From: Gonocerus acuteangulatus
Taxonomy: Eukaryota > Arthropoda > Insecta > Hemiptera > Coreidae
DNA length: 64,000 bases
Assembly: GCA_946811695.1 (NCBI GenBank)
Contig: OX328123.1
Span: 116,955,746 to 117,019,745, forward strand
Direction of reading: 5' to 3'
Shown: in pieces, positions 21,776-32,284 of the stretch
Position numbering within the stretch: position 1 is the stretch's first letter
Layout: every line of letters starts with the position of its first letter
Program-made: the position numbers and the translations under genes
Notes under the pieces: model-generated
What the model was told of the DNA's origin: nothing
Databases searched by the model: none
Seen by the model: the letters and a program-made list of their open reading frames with translations, nothing else

Positions 21776-23690
21776 AGTTTGGTCCAATTCCGAAAGGAAA
21801 ATGAGCTATATCCAGTTTTCTCTTTTTTTTAGAGTAGTCATGTTTTTTTATTGAATAAGAATAGATTGCTCAAAAATCTTCAAGATAATTAAATTCTATT
21901 TATGCCATCATCAAATAGACAAAATTTCCTTTTAAAAAACAGTAATTTATTTCACTAAAACTATTATTAAAAGATACTTTCTGGACGTCCAATAACGCAC
22001 TTCTGTTTTATCGATGAATCAGAGTTTTTTCGCGAATAGTTTTTTCAGCCCCCTAACGGACTAAAGATTCAATACTTACACGAAAACTTCCACATTTAGT
22101 AAGCATTGAATCGATGCAAATGAAGAGGAGGTTTATGAGGGTTAAATTGAACGATTGGCTCCCTTTTGTCAAAAAAATGTGGAATGTAGTTTTGTTACTT
22201 TCAGATACCTTGCGTGAAGAAATTAAAAGTTATTCATTTTTTGTTGAACAAACTGTGGGAATCTATTGTCCAATCTGGTAGCAATAAAAATTAACTGAAA
22301 GAAACGATTGGAAAAGTTTTTCATTTGAGAGATATGTCACATTTCGTGTTTTCCAATTTTTCATTGATTTATCTTTTACATGATGTAGATGGCACTAAAA
22401 TATTTGCTAATATATCTGAAAATTTGAAATTTGCCGAAATTGTAATTGTACCTTTATCAACTTGGACAGTGGATCCATCGGCTGTCTAATAGCACTGGTG
22501 CTGTTTGCAGGACAGCAATCCATCAGGAACCATGAATCTATGTGCAACCAGAACGTCTTCCACTGCAATAGGTCGATCGTGTTGAAGGAGGTTTAAAAAT
22601 ATGTTAAATCGAACCTGTCGGGAATCAGGATTGGCTGAAGAAGATATTCGTCCAAAATATTCGTCTCAAATTCGGCACCACACGCTAACATAGAACTTAT
22701 ACTGATTGTGTGATCTTCAGAGTGCATAAGGATTAACATGAGACCAAGTATGCGAATTGGGGCTGTTAAATATTCCATCATCGTGAATGTGGTCTTGTCT
22801 GACTATAAAATGTTGCGGCCGAACTGAGGATTAACATTTTTCCTCCCGCAAAGTTTTGCACAATTTTTAGTTTTATTTCAAATTTTATTTAAAAACATAT
22901 CAAATTAAGTATAAATTTTAAATTAAAATTATTCAACTGCCCTGAAATGTTTTCTAATTCTCCCCTCAAAATTTCTAGTCAAAATTGGGTGCCAAATACC
23001 TTATGTAAAATATAAATCAATGAAAAATTGGAAGACATGAAATGTGTCGTATCTCTCAAATGAAAAACTTTGCCAATCGTTTCTTTCAGTTACTTTTTAT
23101 TGCTTCGGGACTGGACAATAGATTCCCATAGTTTGGCCAATAAAAAATTAACAATTTTTAATTTCTTCATGCAAGGTATTTGAAAGTAACAAAACTACAT
23201 TCCAAATTTTTTTGACAAAAGGGAGTCATTCGTTCAATTTATTCCATAATAAACCTCCACTTCATTTTCATGGATTTAATGCTTACTAAATGTAGAAGTT
23301 CTCCTCCTGTAAGTATTGAATCTGTAGTCTATTAGGGGGCTGCAGAAAAAAAAATCGCTAAAATACTCTGATTCATTGATAAAAACAGAAGTGCGTTATT
23401 GACGTCTAGAAAGTATCTTTTAAAAATAATTTTAGTGAATTAAATTACTGTTTTTTAAAAGGAAATTTTGTCTATTTTACGATGGCATAAATAGAATTTA
23501 ATTATCTTGAATAGTTTTTGAGCAATCTATTCTTATTCATTAAAAAACATGACTACTCTAAAAAAACAGAAAACTGGACATGGCTCCTTTTCCTTTCGGA
23601 ATCGGACCATACTTCAAATGAACTTTTTTGTTGGAAATTATGTCTACAGTCATCTCCTAGAGTTTGGCTACTTAGACCTGAATCACCCTG
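21776..23690. mobile_element. Foldback DNA transposon copy 2, left end truncated
   Basis: The right end matches copy 1 ('agacctgaatcaccctg') and is followed by TA. The left end lacks about the first 85 bp and starts at 'aagtttggtccaattccgaaag'. The long inverted arms and central loop match 11,573-13,411 throughout. The loop has a longer transposase remnant. Confidence 0.85.
22480..22820 (-). pseudogene. Transposase remnant in foldback copy 2
   Basis: Minus-strand frames give NSPNSHTWSHVNPYAL, which fits the NSHVWADENPHAL-type block of a Tc1/mariner-like transposase family. Further on comes FLMDCCPANSTSAIRQ, which fits the HDG.PAH...VRQ block holding a catalytic aspartate. The two blocks are in different frames, and a TGA directly follows the first, so the gene is dead. 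No N-terminal helix-turn-helix region and no final catalytic block are visible. Position in the loop between long inverted arms, and agreement with copy 1, show that this fragment was part of the element before it spread. The family name was not settled from sequence alone. Confidence 0.6.
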
Positions 23691-23699
23691 TATATTGTG

Positions 23700-23872
23700 T
23701 TTGTTTAACGGTTTATCAACGCTTAATCTATTAACGCTGGGCTATCTATAGGTCGCCGCCCTTTTATAATGCCATGTGGTCGGTCACAAATTCAGGTACT
23801 GACCACGCCCAACGTTGCTTAACTTCGGTGATCAACGGGAAACAGTGCACTCAACATGGCTATGGCCGTTGG
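23700..23872 (-). mobile_element. 5S-headed S1 SINE
   Basis: The minus strand at 23,771-23,872 is very close to 5S rRNA ('ccaacggccatagccatgtt', 'gatcaccgaagttaagcaac', 'gggcgtggtcagtacctgaa'). Instead of the 5S 3' stem it continues into 'aaaagggcggcgacctatagatagccc', the body of the S1 SINE seen elsewhere with a tRNA-like head. It is a SINE copy, not a 5S gene. Confidence 0.8.
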
Positions 23873-24766
23873 ATTTAAAATATTTTATTAAAACAATGTC
23901 GGACATTCTATAATATTATTATTAAAATGATGTCTGGCATTGCTTATTAGCAATATCAGAAATTTCTTGATTGATTATTTTCATTAATATGCATTTGTTC
24001 TAATCACTTCAAAAAACTATTCTGAGATTGTAAGTGAGCAATTTTGAATGCATCGGTTCAAATGTTTTATGCTTTAAAAAGGCGTTTTTATGTGTGGTTT
24101 TGAGATTTGTTTCTATTTGCGGTAACTCGGGCTCCATGTACATTGTACATATATCCATATGTCCGTAGCTTGTACATTGGAAAAGCTACGGACAATGGGG
24201 AAAGAAGGCTAAAAGAATAAAATTTGATACAGTTAGATTATAGCATTATTTCCTAAGTTTCTTTTCCCTTTGGAGATTCCTGTCACTTATGGAGAACGCT
24301 GAAATTATTTCCTAGTGGTAGCGAAATTAAACGCCATATTTGAGTGAGGATGAATTAAGTTGAAAGGTTGAGAACAATAAGGTAAGACGGTCTCGTGAAT
24401 ACAAAAGGATCTTAGTGTCAATATCAGACAACTTCCATTCTACATCTAAAGTGGTCTAAAGCCTCTTCTCTTTTCTCACTTTTTCCCCGTCTTTGCCTCC
24501 TTCGGGTTCCGTTCCTATTCTTATCCATTGTGAACCTCAACTCAACCAGACATTTCTCCCTTCCCCTTTTCCCGGTAGTGCTTCCTAGTATTTTCATGGT
24601 CCGTTGATCGGATTGGAAATTCGGAATCGCCAAATACCCCGAGAAGGAGGATGATTCTGTATTGCGTTACTTTTAAATCGAAGACTCTTTAAGCTAATGT
24701 TGCTGATAAAAGAAAAGAATTTAAGGAAGAGAATAGATTCAAATTATCCTTTTAAAAGAGAGGGCG

Positions 24767-24769
<3 letters not shown>
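23873..24769. other. No gene recognised
   Basis: A 69-codon basic frame at 24,424-24,633 (-) has no family match that I recognise and looks like compositional chance. A small inverted repeat around 'gtccgtagctt' lies near 24,165-24,195. Confidence 0.4.
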
Positions 24770-24803
<34 letters not shown>

Positions 24804-24880
24804 ATTAACCAGCAGAATCCACCCCCGGAACATGTTATTCGGGCGAAATTCATGCAAATAAAATCATAACAATTACATTA
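24770..24880 (-). repeat. F1 fragment ending in A-tract
   Basis: On the minus strand it reads 'atttgcatgaatttcgcccgaataacatgttcc', 'ggtggattctgctggttaatgg' and then about 30 A. This is the F1 core with a poly(A) where other copies have body and (TA)n, so it may be a retroposed fragment. Confidence 0.55.
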
Positions 24881-26070
24881 TTGCGTTGCAGGAACACATT
24901 TTATAAGCAGTAAAACGTGGTAATCTTTTGAGATTTTCCGATAATTACCGCGTAGAATAGTGCCATTTTGCAATTTTAAATGTGTTTTCATTTTTCTAGA
25001 ATGATTAAGAACAAATAGTAGCTGATTCTATTCTGAGCTTTAAAATTGCACAAGGGATAAGAACGGAAACGCATTAAAATTAAGCGGTTCCTGCGAGTCA
25101 GAATGTTTAATTATAATATTATGGACGATTGCCAAGACAGTATGATCAACAGGAATAATGCAAAAAACACCATTTTACGAAATAGTTATATGAAAGGAAG
25201 GACAAGCGATGAAATACAAATTACTTTATATGTACAGGTTACATTATATTTATGAATAAACTCATCTAATAATTCATAAGCACAAAACCTGTCAATTTTA
25301 GTAAATGATTTGAAAAAAAATTCCAGCACTTTCAGGCGTAAATCCAGATTTACGCCATAGTTAATTGAATGCAATAAATATAACATGATTCGAGAAGCAA
25401 TAAATCGATTCCCCAAGGAGAGTTTGGCACTTTCGGGGGTTACGCCATAAATTATTCCTGGTAATCCCTGGTATTATTGGACACAGCTTTGGAGGGATTG
25501 TGTGGTGAACCGCCGCTTCGAATAATTTTACACAAACTTCCTATTTCAATCGCCCCGTCACCCGGGGCCAAACAAGTTGTATCAGTTAGCATTCACTAAT
25601 TTTGTCCCAATTAGTCTACCTCCTGGGAATCTGGATTTATTGAGGGCAATTTGAAATTCCACTGATACAGAAATGTTACTATAACATTTTCATAAATTTT
25701 ATACCCGAAAAGCCTCGCAGAAGAGTGGAGAAGGTCGCTCCTCATCTTATTTTTTCGTTGCAATTTTATAGGATTTTTTCTTCATTTAATTATTATTGAT
25801 AAAATGTAATTCGATTTTTAGAAAATATCTATAAACACTCAAGTAATATTTGGCTTAGATAACTTTTAATATATAATCTAGTCCTACTATGGGAATACGG
25901 ACCCAATTAGACTCAATAATGAGTCTAATAATAATTGTTAATACTCAATAATAGGGTTAATAATAATTAGCCTTTTAGTATATACCCGTAAACATGGCTG
26001 CTCTCAACTCCCCGCTACTATGGTATGAACTACTGTTAACATTCTCTTTACATTTCTTTTTGGGGACAAT
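24881..26070. other. No gene recognised
   Basis: A 76-codon frame (25,186-25,416, -) is not recognised. Near 25,898-25,975 'gactcaataat' and 'taataataatt' recur. Nothing else is seen. Confidence 0.4.
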
Positions 26071-26250
26071 GCTTCGCTTGATGCCCAGCGCTAGGACACA
26101 GCTTCGCTTGATGCCCAGCGCTAGGACACAGCTTCGCTTGATGCCCAGAGCTAGGAGACAGCTTCGCTTGATGCCCAGCGCTAGGACACAGCTTCGCTTG
26201 ATGCCCAGCGCTAGGACACAGCTTCGCTTGATGCCCAGCGCTAGGAGAAG
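26071..26250. repeat. 30-bp minisatellite, six units
   Basis: Six units with starts at 26,071, 26,101, 26,131, 26,161, 26,191 and 26,221, core 'gcttcgcttgatgcccagc'. Units differ at one or two positions (cgc/agc, gaca/gaga). Because 30 is a multiple of 3 it is open in several frames; the frame on + gives a 10-residue repeat (LRLMPSARTQ). No sign that it is translated. Confidence 0.9.
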
Positions 26251-27770
26251 TCCCAGAGGCTAACACAATGAGATACACGAGGAGTGCGAATACTTCGTAA
26301 GAATCAAATAGCCTAGTATTCCCTTGAGTTCTTAAATCAGCCTATTAAAATTATTAGTTATTATTTTTACTCAATTAATTTATAATATGCATTTGTGAAA
26401 ATAATGCTGACTTCATACTAAAGAAGAACTCACATCTCCTGGAATAGGGCGTCGTTTACGAGTGTTGATCTGGTTTAGAAATTCATATTCCAACTCCTAC
26501 AGATGCCTGCTTTTGCCATCCCTAATATTTTCTTTAAAGCTTTGGTCTAATATCGTTCCAGGGGTTAACACATCACGTCAGTGCTTGAAAATGAAAACAA
26601 AACTTAAACAAAATGTTCTCAAAAGAAGCAAACATAAAACTAGAACTGATTGAAAACATTTGAAGTGCTGTGTCAAAGAAAAAAAAATCAAAACTATAAT
26701 GCAATCGAAAAGTACAAAAACTGTTGAAATATATCTCAATCACAAAGGAGTATCATTACTCTTTGGTAGTGCTATAACATGCAAGAAATGTAATATATAT
26801 ATGGTCCCAGTCTTAAATCGACAGACTTCGCATATCGAAAAACTAAGTCCATTGGCGATTTTCTAGTTTTCGCTTTGTTTTCGAGAAAAACGCAAAAAAA
26901 CGCGATTTTTTTTTTACAAATACCGATTTATCGCTTAAACGAAGCGTTGTACGAAAAAAACACCTCAATTCAAAAGGAGTAGCTTATTAAATTATCTTTA
27001 AGATGAGACCAAGTTCAGCGTCTTAGCTTGAATATTTTCAGTATATACAAACACGAGATAATCGTGTTTGAATAATCCATTGGATGGACATTTTGTTCCT
27101 TAGACATTTCTTGATCCCACGAACTGTCTGCACGTGGAACGCAAAAGCTGTAAAAAATAATCTCGGTTCACTTTTTTTGTCACCAAAGTTGCGAAGCCTT
27201 ATCTATAAACAAATAGTATACTTCTTAAATATCCTTAATCTAACGGGCTAGTATGGCATCGTAGCCCCGCTTCATCTTCTGCCGATTTCAAGATCTGGTA
27301 AATTATTCCCTCTGAGGCAGACCTCACTCCAGATTCGTACATGCCTAGAATGGACTTTCATTTCACCACTTCTCGTGGGTAGTCCATTTTATACCTACTG
27401 CCATGTAGAGCACCCAGGGAAGGTGATCCTGGGCTGTCTACTGTGGGTGACCTTATTATTATTATTACTATATTGAAGGTCATTTGACTACTTAAGCCGG
27501 GTTGCCTATCATGTGCGTTTGAAAATCCATTGGCCTAAAGGTTTAGGGGAATGTAATATATGCATAAAAACATTTCATCAAATAAATGTATTTGTGTACT
27601 TTTAATTTTAAGGGAGAAACTAAAATAATGATGATTAAAAACGGATAAAATAAATTTGCCGAGTGCCTTACGTTGCTAAGGCACTCTGAAACACAATTGT
27701 GATAAATATGTCCAGTCTATCAAGAAGATAGTCGATGCAATTTGTCCGCAAATTATCTGTCTAGGAATTT
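26251..27770. other. No gene recognised
   Basis: Two short lysine-rich frames (26,462-26,653 and 26,660-26,866, +) have no recognised domain. A mixed-composition stretch at 27,240-27,460 may be an unrecognised repeat. Confidence 0.4.
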
Positions 27771-28340
27771 AAATGAACCAATCCAAAGATAAAAATTCGT
27801 TCGGCGGCTGTGTTAAACGTTTGACTAATACAGGTCCGCCCTTGGGCGAAGATTGCCTTCACAGAATGGCCACCATTCCTCACATTTTTTTAGGCCTGAG
27901 TGAACGGGTCGCTCCAATATATTTCCCACTTGTCCTTAGCAGTTATACTCGACTAGAGTTTGAGACTCCAGCTCATTGGGGTATGGTCGAGGTATATTAA
28001 AGTCATAAATCCTATCTCACAGATTCGCTCCTCCCTATTTCTCCTCCATGGCTGTCTATTTCTCTATCTCTTTCCTTCCGTTCCTCTCTCTGTCGGCCTC
28101 ATTACTTCTCTAATAACCTCTATCCCTTTCCTTCTCATTACAGCTCCCCCCTCCATCACCTCTACCAATCTCAGGTTCTATTTTATGTGTTATAATCTTT
28201 GGTCATGCCCCTTCTTTCATCTCTGTATTCTTCTTCTAGTGACATTTTTTTTTTTTACTTTGTTACTCACCGACTAAAATTACTGAATCCAAACAACTGT
28301 TTTTTGTAATCCTTTTAGATAGGTTAAAAATTTTAGCCTT
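27771..28340 (+). other. Pyrimidine-rich open region, unassigned
   Basis: Positions 28,010-28,250 are rich in 'ctcc' and 'tcttcttc' and open for 105 codons with a hydrophobic, Ser/Pro/Leu-rich product. The composition resembles 3' regions of LINEs such as the one at 58.2-59.0 kb, but no motif was identified. It could equally be simple sequence. Confidence 0.25.
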
Positions 28341-28349
28341 TGATTTATA

Positions 28350-28650
28350 TTTGCGCCATAAAGCTTAGCGTTTTTGAACTTTCATCCAAAGGAAAGCAGC
28401 TATTGAGGTTGCGCTCATTGCAGAATTTTAGACACCCCCCTGAGACGACGAAGGAACGAATCAACCAGCCGCATCGAAACGTGGTATATAGCATTCCCAT
28501 ATCAAACGATTTAATGAGATCCTTAACCAGGAAAATCGGTCAACAGGGAGGGGGATTTACTCCGGACCCAAAGCACTAAATTCTCCGAACCTGCCGTAAA
28601 TTTTGTTGTATTGCAACGACCCACATTACTAATTTACATCTAGCGAACGT
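28350..28650 (-). repeat. Decayed F2 copy
   Basis: It contains in reverse 'ctttcatccaaaggaaag', 'gaggttgcgctcat', a C tract, 'aaaatcggtcaa', 'ggatttactccggaccca' and 'gtaaattttgttgtattgcaacga', all in the order of the minus-strand F2 at 21.06 kb. The (TA)n is missing. Confidence 0.6.
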
Positions 28651-28663
28651 TCTTTCATGAGTA

Positions 28664-29585
28664 CGAGGGGTGATCAAAAAGTTCCAGGACTGATTTTTTA
28701 TTAATTTATTTAAAAAATCTACAGGCTATTGGACGTCGTCCCCTTCAAAGTACTCTCCTTGGGAAGCTATACATTTTTCCCAACGATGTTTCCACTGCGT
28801 GAAGGACTTGGAGAAATCATCTTGTGAAATGGTGTTTAGCTGCTCCAGCGATTTTTCTTGAATGTCATCTACGGACTCAAATCTCTTTCCCTTCATGGGT
28901 CTCTTGAGTTTTGGAAACAAGAAAAAGTCTGCAGGGGCAAGGTCAGGTGAATATGGAGGCTGGGGAATGATCGTCATTCCATTTTTGGTGCAGTAGTCGC
29001 GAATGAGCAGTGCGGAATGAACAGGCGCATTGTCATGATGCAGGAACCACTCACCGCTCCGCCACAACTCTGCAAATTTTCTGTTAAAATTTGTTGACAC
29101 GAACCAAATGAAATGTTCAATTCTTCAGCCATCTCACGAATGGTTAGTCGACGATTAGAACGCACGAGACTGTTCAATATTGCAACATGATCGTCATCAG
29201 TCGAAGTTGATGGGCGCCCTGAACGAGAATCATCTTCACACGATGTCCGGCCTTCCTTGAACCTTTTGTACCACTCATGACACCTTGACCGACTCAGACA
29301 TTCATCACCGAAAGCCACTTGCAACATTTGAAAAGTTTCAGTAAACGTTTTACCCAACTTCACACAAAACTTTACGCAAACGCGTTGCTCTTCCTTTTCA
29401 TTCATTTCAAGAAATCGCCGAACACAAAAAACTTTTTTTACGAACACAGCAGTAACTTTACAATGAAGAAGGTTATCAACAATCTGAATAAACAGCTGAG
29501 TTCAGGAAGAGTCACGATAAACAATGCTGCCAACCGCACTGCTCTATGACACTCCATTGCCGCGCAATCTAAACAGTCCTGAAAA
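28664..29585 (-). mobile_element. Internally deleted mariner element
   Basis: The left end is TA followed by the TIR 'cgaggggtgatcaaaaag...', with 'ccaggactg' inside it. At the other end only the inner part of the TIR is visible ('cagtcctg', 29,574-29,581), so the right terminus is truncated or interrupted. It encodes the deleted transposase listed separately. Confidence 0.85.
28729..29447 (-). pseudogene. Mariner transposase with central deletion
   Basis: A mariner (D,D34D) transposase in two pieces. The N-terminal piece (29,447 to about 29,085) has both helix-turn-helix regions: one ends in HEWYKRFKEGR, followed by the GRPSTS linker, then RLTIREMAEELNISFGS. The C-terminal piece (about 29,080 to 28,729) begins near ELWRSGEWF and holds the second catalytic Asp in LHHDNAP and the third in PYSPDLAPADFF. 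There are 34 residues between them. The block between QILTE and ELWRSG, with the first catalytic Asp (normally in a GDE context) and about 110 residues, is gone, and the two pieces are in different frames. The family length is about 345 residues; here about 240 remain. Such copies can still move if a full-length transposase is present elsewhere, but cannot drive their own movement. Confidence 0.9.
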
Positions 29586-29617
29586 CAAGATTCGGAATGC
29601 GTCGTGGCTACCCAAAA

Positions 29618-30534
29618 AGCCCGACTCGCAGGAACTGCGTCATCTTAGTGCGGTTCAGTTTTTATCCCTGCTAGTGTCATTTGGGAAGATTGAAATAGAA
29701 ACCGTTATTATTTTGGTTCAACCTTTCCCCCGTGAACAAAGGTCCCGTTACCAAGAGGCAGCGTACCCTTATACCTGGAATGGCACCCAGCACTGGTTGG
29801 CCAGCCCAAGTGCTACAAATAGTTATTTCAAATATCAAAATGTTTCTAATTTTCTTGATTTCTTCTACAGTAATACTAATTCTATAAAGAAATGCAATTA
29901 AAAAAAAAACAACAAAAAAAATGTGAGTTGAACAACTACGAAAACCCGGTTAAAAGAACAAAACAAACACATTTGAAGTTTTAAGCACTTATTTCTCCGA
30001 TTGACAAAAAATCAAAAATTTCTTTAGAATCTTTTTTGTAGAGAATTTAGTAAGATTTCGAATGGTAAACTTCCGCTTCCCAAGATTCTCAACCGTTTTA
30101 GAGATATTAAGGAAAATTAACAAAGTTACCAAAACATTTCATGTCTGTTAATAAAATTTCAACATATTAGTTTTGATGAATGTTGAACATGCAGAAACTG
30201 TTTCAACTGAATCCCATGATTATAAGTACCCAAACCAAAAACGGTATTCAACAAATATTTTTCCAATTTACTCGAAAACGGTTAAAGCTATCGCCTTGAA
30301 AATGGTTTCATTCGTTTTCCTTTGCCAAGAAGCCTATAAAACGAGTACTTACAAGCATACGAACTCAAAAATGTAAGCGTTACGATTTTCTTTGCGCGAA
30401 TATCGCCCCAAACGCCACCTTCCAGTGGGCGGATTTTGCTGGTTAACGATCTTGACCTTTCAAATTGGACGACGGATTTTTGTACCAAATTTCATCAAAA
30501 TCAGACCATTAGGGAAGCCGGAAATGAGCGAACA

Positions 30535-30614
<80 letters not shown>

Positions 30615-30750
30615 AATTTGAACCACTGTGATTTTCGGTCTCTAGGGGTTCTGAAACGCAAACTTTTCTAGTCGGAACTTCCGGATTGTTTCATGAGATC
30701 AACCTTATAAGCGGGGTTCCTCCCTATGAAGGGAGGGAGGAACCGCGCTA
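29618..30750 (+). repeat. F1-family repeat, near-complete copy 2
   Basis: The start is 'gcccgactcgcaggaactgcgtcatctta'. It then has 'agagaatttagtaagatttcg', 'aaaatgtaagcgttacgatt', 'gctggttaacgatcttgacc', (TA)n at 30,538-30,607, and the 3' module 'tttgaaccactg...cttccggattg...ggaaccgcgcta'. It lies directly after the mariner. Confidence 0.8.
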
Positions 30751-30839
30751 AAAAGAAAGATGTGTTTTAAAAATAAACTAAATGGGTGCATTACAAGTTG
30801 GGGTTTAATCAGTATTATGGTCAAATGTAATAAAACCGG

Positions 30840-30950
30840 TTTGGGCATTAGTTCTTGCTTCTACTACTAGGAGCGCTGAACGAAGAAGCTGTATGCGAAT
30901 TAGGCTCTACATTGATTCAGCTGCTCACTACAAATATAAAAGTGTATGTA
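30840..30950 (+). repeat. Diverged copy of palindrome-arm sequence
   Basis: It shares 'ctaggagcgctgaac', 'cattgattcagc', and 'caaatataaaag' with 47,315-47,400 (the inner end of the right palindrome arm). This shows that the arm sequence belongs to a dispersed family. Confidence 0.55.
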
Positions 30951-31737
30951 TTATTACTAGGATTCATGTAACAACGCTGTACTATAAGATACGTCATAAA
31001 GGACAGCGAAGACTTATCACGTCTACAAATGAAGCTGTTCCCTAAACCAGGAGACCGGCACCGTTTATATTCTTGAGTAATTTGACCTTATTTTACCACG
31101 TTTCTGAGAAAAGTGTTTAGTTGTGCAGCTCCTGCGTGCAGGACTTTTTCAAGTACTTTGTGCCTTCATGCCTAACATCAACCAACGCGAAGAATATTCA
31201 TTTTATTACAAATAGCCGCAAACTGATTGTAACCATGGCAACAGGATCATGATGTGGGATGTAGTTTTTATACACTGTTGGATAGTAGAAAGTCATGTAC
31301 TCTATCATGTACATGTATCATGTGGAAACTGCGGATAAAGGTAACGCTTTCCAAGTTTAGACCCCTGAAGATTTCATTATTTGATAATCCTTCCCAAAGC
31401 GGGGATATGGAAGTTCATTTGGAGTAACTTAATTATTCACACGGTGCAACTTTTGTAGGAATGACGTTAATTGTGCTTGAAGTCTAAGATCGGAGCAATC
31501 CAAGAATCCCAAAACGATTTTAGCTTTAACCTTCCTCCCACACATACCAGCACACATACCTCTAGGCGGTGAGGATACAACACCTAGTATAAAAAATCAG
31601 TTCATTTTTAATATATATTGGGTAGAAATGAATAAAAGTTTAATAAAAGAAAGTAATATTTATTACAAATATATATTTATAATTAATTACAAAAATTTTA
31701 AAAAATATTTTCACAAAATAGTATAAATATTTTAATT
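30951..31737. other. No gene recognised
   Basis: Non-coding. A TTAA followed by 'ccttcctcccacac' at about 31,530 could be a piggyBac-like 5' terminus, but no partner was found. Confidence 0.35.
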
Positions 31738-32010
31738 TTAATTTTTTGCGTGACAGGGAGGACATATTACACTTTTATGTTCACTACAAATACTTCTATT
31801 GCACTGAAGACATGTTTGGTACCCCCTCCTGTTCTTTTTCCGTCTAATGATGGAACTTAATTTTTTAAGTCTTTCTAAAGTTGAAGGAGTTTTGGTGATG
31901 GCGGTGTGTGTGTCGGACGTTTTTGTAAAAGTGCTGCAGATTTCATTTTGGAGTGTTTTTGGAATGTGAAGATTTTTCAACCTTTCATTCACGTAATCGA
32001 ATATAAATCG
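31738..32010 (-). pseudogene. piggyBac-type transposase C-terminus
   Basis: The last roughly 84 residues of a piggyBac-like transposase end at a stop near 31,738. The tail has the cysteine-rich finger typical of the family: CLQCNRSIC, then SEHKSVIC and PPCH, spaced as C-x2-C...C-x2-H...C-x2-C. Before it comes a basic stretch (LERLKKLSSIIRRKKNRR). This finger binds the inner terminal repeats in piggyBac. A continuation upstream (FDYVNERLKNLHIP) is readable, but earlier sequence has stops, and the DDD catalytic core is absent. The element is therefore a 5'-truncated remnant. The A/T-rich sequence below 31,738 is its 3' flank; its terminus was not identified. Confidence 0.7.
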
Positions 32011-32284
32011 ACGGACGTTGATGAGATTTCAGTTGAATTTTCCAAGTGCTTCAATAATAGCAATTTTTCACATCACTTATTTATGACAACCACTGTTTTC
32101 AAGTTCCCTATCTTTTAAATGGTAGGGAAAAAATCGATTCACAGATTGTTTTAACAACTTCGGATTATCAGATGTCCTTAATCAGGATTATCAGCTAAAA
32201 ATAATCAGTCTTCTGTCAGCAAAAAATAAGAAGTTGTCATAACCAGATATAGACTTGGACAGTCTGTAAAAACTTTCGTCCTTA
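32011..32284. other. No gene recognised
   Basis: Short interval between the piggyBac tail and the MITE. Possible continuation of the degraded transposase on the minus strand, with several stops. Confidence 0.35.

Noticed and set aside
23771..23872. 5S rRNA gene
   Set aside because: The 3' part of 5S is replaced by a SINE body and there is no T-tract terminator, so it is a 5S-derived SINE.
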